Shown piece after piece: positions 41,721 through 50,358 of a stretch of DNA of 64,000 nucleotides. Origin of the DNA: Ruminococcus sp. (GTDB lineage Bacteria > Bacillota_A > Clostridia > Oscillospirales > Ruminococcaceae); contig JAFVAN010000028.1 of assembly GCA_017480485.1 (NCBI GenBank), positions 1-64,000 of the forward strand. The letters are read 5' to 3'. Within the stretch, counting starts at the first letter, position 1; each line of letters starts with the position of its first letter. The position numbers and the translations under genes are program-made. The notes under the pieces are model-generated. The model saw nothing but the letters and a program-made list of their open reading frames with translations. It made no database searches and had not been told where the DNA came from.

Positions 41721-42587
41721 TTGCGCACACTAAGAGCACAGCTTTGGCTCATGCTGCACAAGCGCGGCTTTCAGGTGAGCTTCACCGTTATGCTGCTGTT
41801 TGCGGTCGGGTGCTTTATCGAAGGCTGTCTCAGGAGCTCCCACGATGCTTCTGCGTATTACGAGATGGCTGGTATGCAGGCCGTCCACCGCAGCTTTCTG
41901 AACGAGACCAACGAGCAGCGCCTTCAGACCTTTGAGTTCTTCTTCCCCTTCATAGTCGTCCTGCCCTTTTCCTTTTCGCTTTTTGTTGACAGGAGCACCC
42001 GCATAAGCGAGATAGTGCTTAGCCGCTGCGGCAGGGGGAGGTATTATCTTTCAAAGCTCTGTGCGGCGTTCATCGGCGGCTTTATCTTGATTTTTATCCC
42101 GCTGCTTATAAGCTGTGCGCTGACTCACGGCTTCTGTTCGATCTCCGTTATCGAGCTGTTCGACCCGAATTACAGCACCCTTACTGCAGGCGGCAAGGAT
42201 TTTCTGACGATGCGCGATCTTTTACTGGAGCTGCTTGTGTTCTCGCCCGTCCTGGGGGAGCTGTTCGCGGCAGCTCTGCTTTCGGTGTATGCGGGGGCCT
42301 GTGCGGTGCTGGCACTTGCGATGTCCTGCTTTGTCAACAGGTTTTCCGTGCTGATATTCCTGCCAGTCTTCCTGCTGACGAAGCTCTTTGCGCTGGGGCA
42401 GTCGATGATAATTGCAAAATACGGCTACACCTATTTCAATATCGACCCGATGAAATATGTTATCATTTCCTCCGACGGCCCCTTCTACGGCAGGCCCTAC
42501 TGGCTGTTTGCACTTGAAATGGCGGCTGTTATGAGCTTATCGGCAGTGATGATGCTGCTTGCCTCAAGGCGCGACAGCCTTGGATAG
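41721..42587 (+). CDS. ABC-2 type permease
   Basis: A 288-aa integral membrane protein with about six hydrophobic helices, an N-terminal LRAQLWLMLHKRGFQVSF segment and a large extracytoplasmic loop (SSHDASAYYEMAGMQAVH). It is one of two membrane subunits of an exporter whose ATPase is encoded at 43361. I choose TTG 41721 because GGAGGTG lies 7 nt upstream; reading from an ATG at 41655 would add an unlikely N-terminus. Substrate unknown; the operon's control by a LytTR system suggests a peptide, toxin or antibiotic. Confidence 0.75.
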   Translation: MRTLRAQLWLMLHKRGFQVSFTVMLLFAVGCFIEGCLRSSHDASAYYEMAGMQAVHRSFLNETNEQRLQTFEFFFPFIVVLPFSFSLFVDRSTRISEIVLSRCGRGRYYLSKLCAAFIGGFILIFIPLLISCALTHGFCSISVIELFDPNYSTLTAGGKDFLTMRDLLLELLVFSPVLGELFAAALLSVYAGACAVLALAMSCFVNRFSVLIFLPVFLLTKLFALGQSMIIAKYGYTYFNIDPMKYVIISSDGPFYGRPYWLFALEMAAVMSLSAVMMLLASRRDSLG

Positions 42588-42595
42588 GAGGAGCT

Positions 42596-43351
42596 ATGAT
42601 AAGAAGAGACCTTGCAAGGCTCGCCGCCGCGCTGCTGATAATATTCGTCCTCAACATAGGGGACCTTGTGGAGCTGCGAAGAAATGTGCTGGACCTGGAG
42701 CTTGAGCTTGAAAATGATATTGATGCTTTTGACAAGGCGTTCTCAGAGCTGCTGTTCGGCTTTCACCGGGTGGATACGGGTCTTAACGCAGCGGACCTTT
42801 CGCAGCTGACGTTCCTGGCGGTGCCGCCGCTGTTCTTCGGCCAGAGCATCTCCGCCGATCTCAGCATCAGCGGGACATATTATTTCACAAGACAGAATAA
42901 CAGGACAGCCTGGTATTTTAAGCGTTCCCTTTCGCTGCTTCTGCTGAGCCTTATCACGGCCCTTTTTACCTGCGGCCTGAATACGGCACTGACCCTGCAG
43001 CTTGATGTCGGGAGGGTGCCTGTGCCGAGGGTGCTGCTGGTGGCCTGCTCGGTGACGCTTTGTATCTTCACCCTTGTAATGCTCTCAAACCTTGCGGGCA
43101 TATATTTTGGCAGCGTGATCGGGCTGGCGGCCGCGGTGGTGTTTGCGGCTGTGAATATCCTGCTGACCGCCACCCCTGCAAGATCAGCGAGCATCGTGTT
43201 CAGCTGCACCTTCCTGCCTGATGAAGCATACAGGGAAATGGCCGCCAAGCTTGCAGTGAACGGAGCCTATGCAGCGGCGGCTTTTGCTGTCGGCCACGTG
43301 GTGATAAAGAAAAGGGAGCTGGGCCTTGTCAACGCGGAGCATTTGTTTTAG
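42596..43351 (+). CDS. ABC-2 type permease, second subunit
   Basis: A 251-aa membrane protein with an N-terminal helix (LARLAAALLIIFVLNIG), a charged segment (ELRRNVLDLELELENDIDAF), then about five helices. It begins 8 bp after the previous permease stop with AGGAG upstream and ends 9 bp before the ATPase start. It is probably the partner permease of the same exporter; sequence similarity to named families is weak, so the assignment is by topology and position. Confidence 0.7.
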   Translation: MIRRDLARLAAALLIIFVLNIGDLVELRRNVLDLELELENDIDAFDKAFSELLFGFHRVDTGLNAADLSQLTFLAVPPLFFGQSISADLSISGTYYFTRQNNRTAWYFKRSLSLLLLSLITALFTCGLNTALTLQLDVGRVPVPRVLLVACSVTLCIFTLVMLSNLAGIYFGSVIGLAAAVVFAAVNILLTATPARSASIVFSCTFLPDEAYREMAAKLAVNGAYAAAAFAVGHVVIKKRELGLVNAEHLF

Positions 43352-43360
43352 GAGGACGGA

Positions 43361-44011
43361 ATGAACAGGATAGAGCTGCAAAATATCAGCAAGACGATCA
43401 AAGGAAACGAGGTGCTGAAAAACATCTCCCTGCAATTCGAGAGCGGCAGCATCTACGGCTTTGTGGGAAGGAACGGCTCGGGAAAGACCATGCTGTTCCG
43501 CATGATAGCAGGGCTCATAAGACCCACGGCAGGCACCGTTAAGTACAACGGCAAGGCCCTTGGAGCAGAGCTCGACATTATCCCGAGGCTGGGGCTGGTC
43601 ATTGAAAACGTCGGGCTGTATCCCGAGTTTACGGGGCTTGAAAACCTCCGGCTCCTGGCTGGGATAAACTCGCTTATCGGAGAAGAGGAGATCAGGGCGG
43701 CGATAGCAAGGATGGGCCTCGACCCCGATGACAGGCGCAGGGTCAGGAAATACTCCCTCGGAATGAAGCAGAGGATAGTCCTGGCTCAGGCGATAATGGA
43801 GCACCCCGATGTGCTGATACTTGACGAGCCCACAAACGCCCTTGACGAGGAGGGTGTCAGTATGATAAGAGCTGTCATTCGGGAAGAGAAGGAGCGCGGC
43901 GCCCTTGTGCTCATTGCCAGCCACAACAAAGAGGATATATCTTCCCTTTGCGATAAGATCTACCTGATGAGGTCAGGAGTATGCACAGAGCTGAAGGAGA
44001 GCGAAGAATGA
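43361..44011 (+). CDS. ABC transporter ATP-binding protein
   Basis: A 216-aa nucleotide-binding domain with Walker A GRNGSGKTM (about residue 38), a Q loop, the signature YSLGMKQRI (in place of LSGGQ, normal for ABC-2 exporters), Walker B VLILDEPTNALDEEG, and the switch His in IASHNKED. It energises the export of an unknown substrate through the two upstream permeases. Its stop overlaps the next start by 4 bp (ATGA). Confidence 0.92.
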   Translation: MNRIELQNISKTIKGNEVLKNISLQFESGSIYGFVGRNGSGKTMLFRMIAGLIRPTAGTVKYNGKALGAELDIIPRLGLVIENVGLYPEFTGLENLRLLAGINSLIGEEEIRAAIARMGLDPDDRRRVRKYSLGMKQRIVLAQAIMEHPDVLILDEPTNALDEEGVSMIRAVIREEKERGALVLIASHNKEDISSLCDKIYLMRSGVCTELKESEE

Positions 44012-44727
44012 AAATATTTATTTCCCTGCAGCTGCTGATCGTGACCGCGGCGGTCATAGCGGGATGCATTATAAGCCCGGCTGCGCCTGAGATCCCCGCC
44101 GAAAGCATAAAACACTTTGATGATATCCTGCAAACCGACTTTGAAGTTATTACAACCGCAGATGCCGCAGGCACCAAGCATTTCAGGGCCTTTGAGGGAG
44201 GCGGCTGGCTCTACGACAGCAGCTACAGCCAGGCCATATTCGTGTGCCGCGCCGAGGACAGCTTTGCCTGCTCCAACGAAGCCTTCCGCCAAAGGGTGAC
44301 TGTCGAAAAGCAGATAAGCGGTATATGCCCCGAGGTCGGCGAGACGGTAGAGCTTACCGTCAGGGGCGGAGCCTGCCGATACCCAAAGGAGAGGTATTTC
44401 TACAACGAATACCTTCCCGACAGTATGCCGGTCAGCACGCTGCTGACGGTGCTTTACCTTGAGGGCCTGAATTTTATGAAGCCCGGGCACAGCTATCTTG
44501 TGGCCTGCCAGACCACCATGCTCGGCCCAGCAAGGTACTACGGGATGCCCTACGGCGAGACCTGCTGGCTGGACCTCGCCGAGAACCAGGATATTATAGT
44601 CACCGAACCCTACAATGAAGCCGACTATGCAAAATATGCCGATAACGAGTTTTTCTGCACCAGCGAGGAGACTCTTGCTTCTCTTCTGAGCTACAAAAAG
44701 CGGGTATTTGAGAGATTTGGGATATAG
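44008..44727 (+). CDS. Putative lipoprotein of the exporter operon
   Basis: A 239-aa protein with a signal peptide ending in a lipobox-like AVIAGC (Cys near residue 20), so it is probably anchored outside the membrane. The mature part has several conserved cysteines and aromatic residues (GGWLYDSSYSQAIFVCRAED, HSYLVACQTTMLG) and no recognisable family. ATG 44008 overlaps the ATPase stop and GGAGAG is upstream. Co-expression with an exporter and a two-component system suggests a sensing, immunity or substrate-binding role, which is inference. Confidence 0.65.
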   Translation: MKIFISLQLLIVTAAVIAGCIISPAAPEIPAESIKHFDDILQTDFEVITTADAAGTKHFRAFEGGGWLYDSSYSQAIFVCRAEDSFACSNEAFRQRVTVEKQISGICPEVGETVELTVRGGACRYPKERYFYNEYLPDSMPVSTLLTVLYLEGLNFMKPGHSYLVACQTTMLGPARYYGMPYGETCWLDLAENQDIIVTEPYNEADYAKYADNEFFCTSEETLASLLSYKKRVFERFGI

Positions 44728-45065
44728 ATATTTTTGCCTGCCCGCCTATGCCGTGGTGAGCATTCAGAGCCGATGCGCTGCGATCAAAGCCTGCCTTTGG
44801 GCGGGCTCTGTCGCTTTATGCTGCATTGAAAATGCAATGTAAAGGGACAGCTCGAGTTTGTGTTCAAGGGTATTGGGAAGGTTGATTTAGGAGAGTTGGG
44901 GGGCAGATAGAAAACATCCCCTCACGTGATGTGGGGGGATAGGGTGAAGAATTTTTTGAGAAAAATGGATCGGGGTCCTTATGAGGGTGATCGGGGGTCT
45001 TTACTTTTCGGCCCGGGTGTGCTAAAATATCCTTGGGGCCTCCGCCCCGTAGAAAGGTGATAAAA
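44728..45065 (+). other. Spacer with weak terminator and pepT promoter
   Basis: No gene. An 8-bp hairpin (44788-44795 with 44800-44807) could end the upstream operon. A promoter TTTACT-N17-TAAAAT (45000-45028) lies before pepT. Confidence 0.6.
45000..45028 (+). promoter_or_regulatory. Sigma-A promoter of pepT
   Basis: TTTACT (45000-45005), 17-base spacer, TAAAAT (45023-45028), 37 bp before the ATG. Confidence 0.7.
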
Positions 45066-46301
45066 ATGAACTCCGAAACCGTCATCGACAAATTTTTAAG
45101 ATACGTCTCCTTCGACACCCAATCCTCCGAGGAGTCCTCGGACTTCCCCTCTACCCCCGAACAGGCCGTCCTCGCCGCTCAGCTCGTCTCCGAGCTCAAA
45201 GATATGGGTCTCGAGGCCGACTACGACCCCCAAAGCGGCTGCGTCTATTCCCATATCGAGGCCAACTGTCAGGGCCGCCCCGCCTTGGGCTTCATCTCCC
45301 ACTTGGACACCTCCCCCGAGACCTCGGGCAAAAACGTCCGCCCCCGCTTCGTCCGTGACTACGACGGCGGCGACATCACCTTGAACGAGGAGCAGGGCAT
45401 AATCCTCAGCCCCTCTGTATTCCCCGAGCTTCGGCGCTATGTGGGCAAAACGCTCATCGTCACCGACGGCACCACCCTGCTGGGCGCCGATGACAAGGCG
45501 GGCATCGCAGAGATAATGGCAATGGCCCGGGAGCTGGTGCAGCACCCCGAGATAAGCCACGGCAGGATCTGCATTGCCTTCACCCCCGACGAGGAGATCG
45601 GCGGCGGGATAGGGCGGTTCGACCTTGAGCGCTTCGGGGCGGACTACGCCTACACCGTTGACGGCGGCGCCCTGGGCGAGCTGGAATACGAGTGCTTCAA
45701 CGCGGCCTCGGCGCAGGTGGTGATACACGGCGTAAACGTCCACACGGGGGAGGCCAAGGGCAAGATGAAAAACGCCTCCCGCATCGCACTGGAATTCGAC
45801 GCCATGCTGCCGCCCCACGAGCGCCCCGAGCTCACCGAGGGCTACGAGGGCTTTTTCCACCTTGAAGCCATCACCGGCAGTGTGGAGCGGGCGGAGCTGG
45901 AATATCTTATCCGAGACCACGACCGCGAGCGCTTTGACGAAAAGAAGCGCCTTATGGAGCAAGCCGCGGCGGCTCTCAACGGGCGTTACGGGGCGGGGAC
46001 CGTAGAGCTTGAGCTTTCGGACACCTACCGCAACATGAAAGAGAAGATCTATCCCGAGAATATGTTTCTTATTGACGGGGCAGCGGCTGCCATGCGGGAG
46101 CTTGGCATCGAGCCGATGATACAGCCCATCCGAGGCGGGACAGACGGCGCAAATCTTTCTTGGCGGGGGCTGCCCTGTCCAAACCTTTGTGCAGGAGGCC
46201 ACAACTTCCACGGCCGCTACGAATACATCTGCGCGGAGTCGATGGAGGCGATAGTCAAGCTGCTGATAAGGATAGCCGAGAGCATAGGCGAAGACTGTTG
46301 A
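45066..46301 (+). CDS. pepT: Peptidase T (tripeptidase)
   Basis: A 411-aa M20-family zinc aminotripeptidase that releases the N-terminal residue of tripeptides in the cytoplasm. Metal-binding and catalytic motifs are visible: SHLDTSP near residue 79 (first His and Asp), GADDKAGIAEIM (bridging Asp), FTPDEEIGGG (catalytic Glu pair), YTVDGGALGELEYE, and the late PIRGGTDGANLSWRGLPCPNLCAGGHNFHGRYEY with the last His. Length and motifs match PepT. ATG 45066 has GAAAGGTG upstream. Stands alone. Confidence 0.95.
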   Translation: MNSETVIDKFLRYVSFDTQSSEESSDFPSTPEQAVLAAQLVSELKDMGLEADYDPQSGCVYSHIEANCQGRPALGFISHLDTSPETSGKNVRPRFVRDYDGGDITLNEEQGIILSPSVFPELRRYVGKTLIVTDGTTLLGADDKAGIAEIMAMARELVQHPEISHGRICIAFTPDEEIGGGIGRFDLERFGADYAYTVDGGALGELEYECFNAASAQVVIHGVNVHTGEAKGKMKNASRIALEFDAMLPPHERPELTEGYEGFFHLEAITGSVERAELEYLIRDHDRERFDEKKRLMEQAAAALNGRYGAGTVELELSDTYRNMKEKIYPENMFLIDGAAAAMRELGIEPMIQPIRGGTDGANLSWRGLPCPNLCAGGHNFHGRYEYICAESMEAIVKLLIRIAESIGEDC

Positions 46302-46660
46302 TAATTATTTAGGAGCAGAGGCCATAGATCCAACGCGGAGCGCTTTAAAAAACGCGCGCGGGGGCCTCGCGTCAGAGGCTTGTCGCGGACCCGCGAAACA
46401 GGCGCAAACTTAGCGCCTTACCCAAGATCGAGCGAGGCTTGCACTTTGAGGCTCCCTTATAGCGTTGCGCTGCGCCGCGGTTTAACGGTAGTTTTGTGCG
46501 TGTTTCGCCGGGTCGGCGACTTAGGGCTCTGCCCGATTTTCGTCCGAGTTTATGCGAGGACAAAATATACCTGCCAAGGGGCTAAGGCCGCCCCTTGGAT
46601 TCCGGCCAACGTGCCGCAGTCGTTCTGACTTTTTCAATTTTTCTTTACCGGAGGTATATA
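46302..46660 (+). other. Spacer carrying the second 126-bp repeat
   Basis: No gene. Contains G+C-rich short repeats (CGCGCGCGGGGGCCTCGCG) and the 126-bp repeat at 46511-46636. GGAGGT at about 46650 is the exonuclease ribosome site. Confidence 0.55.
46511..46636 (+). repeat. 126-bp dispersed repeat, copy B
   Basis: Identical to copy A (5965-6064) over 100 nt, then four mismatches to the end. Same orientation relative to the downstream gene; ends 24 bp before the exonuclease start codon. Confidence 0.9.
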
Positions 46661-47410
46661 ATGAAACTCATTTCTTGGAACGTCAATGGCTTCCGCGCTT
46701 GCCTTAAAAAAGGCTTCGCCGACTTCTTCTCCTCAGTGGACGCCGATGTCTTCTGCCTACAGGAGACTAAGCTCCAGCCCGAACAGGCCGACTTTGCCCC
46801 CGAGGGCTATTTCAAGTACTTCAACAGCGCCCTCAAAAAAGGCTACTCCGGTACCGCCGTCTATACCAAGCGCGAACCCCTATCCGTCACCTTCGGCCTC
46901 GACGGCGAACACAACGACGAGGGCCGCGTGATAACCTGCGAGTTCGAGGACTTCTTCTTCGTCTGCTGCTATGTCCCCAACGCTCAGGACGGCCTCCGCC
47001 GCATCGACTATCGAATGGAGTTCGAGGACGCCATCCGCGCTTACTTAATGAAGCTGGACCAGTCCAAGCCTGTCATCTACACGGGAGATCTGAACGTCGC
47101 CCACGAGGAGATAGACATCAAGAACGCCAAGGCAAATGTGGGCAAGGCAGGCTTCTCCGATCAGGAGCGGGGCAAGATGACAGAGCTGCTCTCCTCGGGC
47201 TTTTCGGATTCCTTCCGCAGGCTCTATCCCGACCGCACAGGGGCCTATTCATGGTGGTCTTACCGCTTCCACGCCCGAGAGAACAACGCGGGCTGGCGCA
47301 TAGATTACTTCATCGTCTCCGACAGGCTCATGGAGCGGGTGAAGGACTCCCTTATCTACAGCGACGTCTACGGCAGCGACCACTGCCCCGTAGGCCTGCT
47401 GCTGGACTGA
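46661..47410 (+). CDS. xth: Exodeoxyribonuclease III family DNA-repair enzyme
   Basis: A 249-aa AP endonuclease/3'-5' exonuclease of the ExoIII/ExoA family, which cuts DNA 5' to abasic sites in base-excision repair. Motifs: SWNVNGFRA at the start, LQETKLQ with the metal-binding Glu, GDLNVAHEEIDIKN, a WWSYR box, and the terminal SDHCPVGL with catalytic Asp and His. Length is normal for bacterial ExoA. ATG 46661 has GGAGGT upstream. A HAD phosphatase gene begins within 20 bp of its stop, so they are likely co-transcribed. Confidence 0.95.
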   Translation: MKLISWNVNGFRACLKKGFADFFSSVDADVFCLQETKLQPEQADFAPEGYFKYFNSALKKGYSGTAVYTKREPLSVTFGLDGEHNDEGRVITCEFEDFFFVCCYVPNAQDGLRRIDYRMEFEDAIRAYLMKLDQSKPVIYTGDLNVAHEEIDIKNAKANVGKAGFSDQERGKMTELLSSGFSDSFRRLYPDRTGAYSWWSYRFHARENNAGWRIDYFIVSDRLMERVKDSLIYSDVYGSDHCPVGLLLD

Positions 47411-47429
47411 GATGAACGGGACGGCCGCC

Positions 47430-48263
47430 ATGAACAGCAAAAAGACCCTCTATCTCTCCGACTTGGACGGCACCCTGCTGCGCCGCGACGAGACCGTTTC
47501 GGCCTACACGGCCTCGGTGATAAACTCGCTGCCTGCACGGGGCGTCTGCTTTTCCTATGCCACCGCCCGCTCCCGCACCACAGCCCTGAAGGCCACCCGT
47601 GGGATAACCGTGCCCCTGCCGCTGGTGGTTTACAACGGAGCCTTTGTCTGCCGCAGCGATGACGGCGGGCTGCTTTACAAGCACGCCTTCTCCGCCGAGG
47701 CCGCCAGAGAGATACTCCGCTGCTTTCGGGGCTGCGGGCTGTCGCCTGTGGTCTACTCGCTGCAGGGCGGAGAGGAGAAGTTTTCCTACCTTCGGGACGA
47801 GATAGGCCCCCGCACCCGCGCCTTTCTTGACACCCGCGCAGGGGACCCGAGGGACACCCCCTTGACGGCCCCCGACAGGCTGCTGGCGGGCGAGGTGTTC
47901 TACTTCAACTGCATCGGCGGGGAGCGGGAGCTTCTGAGCTGCTATGAGGCCCTGCGGGAGCGCCACGAGTGTTTATATTACAACGACCCCGCCACAGGCG
48001 ACTGCTGGCTGGAGCTGATGCCTGCGGGCACCTCGAAGGCGGCAGCGGCGCTGGCGCTGAAAAAGCTGCTGGGGGCGGAGCGGCTGGTGGTCTTTGGGGA
48101 CTCGGTGAACGACCTGTCGCTTTTTGAGGCCGCGGACGAGGCCTACGCGGTAGCTAACGCCTCGGAGGAGGTAAAGGCCCGCGCAACGGCGGTGATCGCC
48201 TCCAACGAGGAGGACGCGGTGGCCCACTGGCTCGAGGAGAACGTTCCCCTTTTCGGCCTTTAA
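47430..48263 (+). CDS. Cof-type HAD phosphatase
   Basis: A 277-aa HAD hydrolase of the Cof/YidA class. The nucleophile motif is YLSDLDGTLLRRDE near residue 9; SYATARSRT carries motif II; KAAAALALKKLLG carries the motif III Lys; and GDSVNDLSLFEAA carries motif IV. The large cap between about 80 and 190 is of the C2 type. Such enzymes dephosphorylate sugar phosphates or cofactors; the substrate is unclear. I prefer ATG 47430, which puts the HAD motif at the usual distance from the start, but ATG 47412 is also in frame and immediately follows exonuclease III. Confidence 0.88.
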   Translation: MNSKKTLYLSDLDGTLLRRDETVSAYTASVINSLPARGVCFSYATARSRTTALKATRGITVPLPLVVYNGAFVCRSDDGGLLYKHAFSAEAAREILRCFRGCGLSPVVYSLQGGEEKFSYLRDEIGPRTRAFLDTRAGDPRDTPLTAPDRLLAGEVFYFNCIGGERELLSCYEALRERHECLYYNDPATGDCWLELMPAGTSKAAAALALKKLLGAERLVVFGDSVNDLSLFEAADEAYAVANASEEVKARATAVIASNEEDAVAHWLEENVPLFGL

Positions 48264-48289
48264 CTTTTGATCTTCGGAAGGTGCTGACT

Positions 48290-49474
48290 ATGATCTTTCT
48301 CTTTCTTCTTCCCGGCTACCTCCTGATAAACCTTTACGTCGGGGGACGGCTGATGCGCTGGCTCGGCAGTGTCAGTCCTGTGCTCAAAAAGCCCTTTGTG
48401 GCTGTCCCCGCCTGGCTCTGCTTTGGGCTGCTGGTCTATTCTCCCATGCTTGCCCTAATTCTTCCGCGCTCTGCTGCCGCCATTTTCATCCGCCGCCTCT
48501 CCTCCTACTGGATGGGCATCATCCTCTACTCCCTGCTGGCAATGCTCTCGGCGGAGCTGCTGCGCTTTATCGCTCTTCACACCCGCCTTCGCAGCTCCCG
48601 CATCTTTACCCGCGCAGGCGCTATCATTGCGGGCCTCGGGGTCATTGCCGCCACGGCGCTCTGCGTCGTCATTGGCTCTGTCCACGCGCGGGATATAAAG
48701 GTCACTCACTATGACCTCACTCTGGACAAGCAGGCAGGCGGCCTCAAGGAGCTAAAGATCGTCCTGATTGCCGACACCCACATGGGCTACGCCATCGGCC
48801 GCGACCACATCAGCAGGATGGTAGAAAAAATTAACGCCTGCGACCCCGACATCGTCATCTTTGCGGGAGACATCTTTGACAACAGCCTCGACGGCCTTGA
48901 CTACCCCGAGGAGCTGAAGGAGCAGTTTTCCTCCATTCGCTCCCGCTACGGAACCTGGGCGGTCTACGGCAACCACGACATCAACGAGAAGATACTTATG
49001 GGCTTCACCTTCAACTACGACGCCCACCCCGCCCCCGACGCCGCCATGACAGAGTTTGTTAAGGACTGCGGGATAAACATCCTTTCGGACGAGGCCGTGC
49101 TGATCGACAACAGCTTTTACCTTGTTGGCAGGCGGGATGGCGAGAAGCCCGGCACCGCCGACGGCGGCAGGCTCTCTCCCGCAGAGCTGACCGCAGGTCT
49201 TGACAGCAGCAAGCCCATATTTTTCATTGCCCACGAGCCGAACGAGCTGCAAGTGACCGCCGACGCAGGGGCGGACATCGACTTTTCGGGCCACACCCAT
49301 GACGGCCAGACCTTCCCCGGGAACATAGTTACGTCCTTGATCTGGGAGAACTCCTGCGGGGTGATAAAAAAGGGAGATATGTACTCTGTTGTGACCTCGG
49401 GCGTTGGGGTGTTCGGCCCCTTCATGCGTCTCGGCACAGATGCGGAGATCTGCGAAATAACAGTCAGGTTTTAG
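48290..49474 (+). CDS. Membrane-anchored metallophosphoesterase
   Basis: A 394-aa protein with about four N-terminal transmembrane helices (residues 1-130) and a C-terminal calcineurin-like phosphoesterase domain. The metal-site motifs are ADTHMGY, FAGDIFDN, GNHDIN, AHEPN and SGHTHDGQ. The soluble domain probably faces outside, as in YkuE/YaeI-type enzymes that act on lipid or cell-wall phosphates. ATG 48290 has GGAAGG upstream. It follows the HAD gene in the same direction after a short gap and may be in the same operon. Confidence 0.88.
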   Translation: MIFLFLLPGYLLINLYVGGRLMRWLGSVSPVLKKPFVAVPAWLCFGLLVYSPMLALILPRSAAAIFIRRLSSYWMGIILYSLLAMLSAELLRFIALHTRLRSSRIFTRAGAIIAGLGVIAATALCVVIGSVHARDIKVTHYDLTLDKQAGGLKELKIVLIADTHMGYAIGRDHISRMVEKINACDPDIVIFAGDIFDNSLDGLDYPEELKEQFSSIRSRYGTWAVYGNHDINEKILMGFTFNYDAHPAPDAAMTEFVKDCGINILSDEAVLIDNSFYLVGRRDGEKPGTADGGRLSPAELTAGLDSSKPIFFIAHEPNELQVTADAGADIDFSGHTHDGQTFPGNIVTSLIWENSCGVIKKGDMYSVVTSGVGVFGPFMRLGTDAEICEITVRF

Positions 49475-49538
49475 CGCACACCGCGAAGCGCCTTCCGTCC
49501 CAAGAAGAACAAGACCGCCCACAACAGGGCGATAGCTC

Positions 49539-49567
49539 TTGACGGGGCCACCCCTTTGTGCTATAAT
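49539..49567 (+). promoter_or_regulatory. Sigma-A promoter of thrH
   Basis: TTGACG (49539-49544), 17-base spacer, TATAAT (49562-49567), 34 bp before the ATG. Confidence 0.85.
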
Positions 49568-49601
49568 AATCTTGTATTCTAATACCTATGGAGGGATAAT
49601 T

Positions 49602-50213
49602 ATGTCAAAAATGTATATCACTTGCCTCGACCTTGAGGGCGTGCTCGTCCCCGAGATCTGGATAGCCTTTGCCGAAGCCAGCGGCATCCCCGAGCTTCGC
49701 CGCACCACCCGCGACGAGCCCGATTACGATAAGCTCATGAAGTACCGCCTTGCCATCCTCAAGGAGCACGGCCTCGGCCTTAAAGAGATCCAGGACACCA
49801 TCGCCAAGATCGACCCCATGCCCGGCGCAAAGGAGTTCCTCGACGAGCTCCGCTCCCTCTGCCAGGTCATCATCATAAGCGACACCTTCACCCAGTTCGC
49901 AGGCCCCCTTATGAAGAAGCTGGGTATGCCCACTATCTTCTGCAACACCCTCGAGGTGGCCCCCGACGGCGAGATCACAGGCTACAGGATGCGTGTTGAA
50001 AAGTCCAAGTACACCACCGTCAAGGCCCTGCAATCCATCGGCTTCGAGACCATTGCCTCCGGCGACAGCCATAACGACCTTGGCATGATCCGCGCCAGCA
50101 AGGCAGGCTTCCTCTTCAAGAGCACCGACGCCATCAAGGCCGAGAACCCCGACCTTCCCGCCTTCGAGAGCTATGACGACCTGCTGGCGGCCATCAAGGG
50201 CGCAATGGACTGA
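49602..50213 (+). CDS. thrH: ThrH-type phosphoserine phosphatase
   Basis: A 203-aa HAD-family phosphatase closely resembling Pseudomonas ThrH, a phosphoserine phosphatase that also has phosphoserine:homoserine phosphotransferase activity. The hallmark is CLDLEGVLVPEIWIAFAE, in which D-L-E replaces the usual D-x-D. ILKEHGLGLKEIQ, ISDTFTQFA (motif II), and ASGDSHNDLGMI (motif IV) follow. With serA and serC in the same window and no classical serB, this is the likely last step of serine synthesis here. ATG 49602 has GGAGGGA upstream; a strong promoter precedes it. Confidence 0.92.
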   Translation: MSKMYITCLDLEGVLVPEIWIAFAEASGIPELRRTTRDEPDYDKLMKYRLAILKEHGLGLKEIQDTIAKIDPMPGAKEFLDELRSLCQVIIISDTFTQFAGPLMKKLGMPTIFCNTLEVAPDGEITGYRMRVEKSKYTTVKALQSIGFETIASGDSHNDLGMIRASKAGFLFKSTDAIKAENPDLPAFESYDDLLAAIKGAMD

Positions 50214-50237
50214 GCCTCTGAGATCATTAAATTGTGT

Positions 50238-50281
50238 TAAAAATGGTATCTCACTCCCTTGGGGGTGAGATACCATTTTTA
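50238..50281. repeat. Dispersed hairpin repeat, AAATGGTA family, copy 4
   Basis: 21-bp stem (50238-50258 with 50261-50281) with one wobble, after thrH. The terminal T-run gives it terminator character for thrH. Confidence 0.85.
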
Positions 50282-50333
50282 GCAAGAAAAACTTTTTCCG
50301 TCAGATTTTTGTTTTCCTCGGTATAGTATTAGA

Positions 50334-50345
50334 TGAAACGTTTCA
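50334..50345. promoter_or_regulatory. 12-bp operator-like palindrome
   Basis: TGAAACGTTTCA, perfect, between a TATAGT -10-like box (50322-50327) and the ribosome site of the ECF sigma gene. Shaped like a LacI-family or other dimeric repressor operator. Confidence 0.5.
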
Positions 50346-50358
50346 GGGAGGTGAGGGC

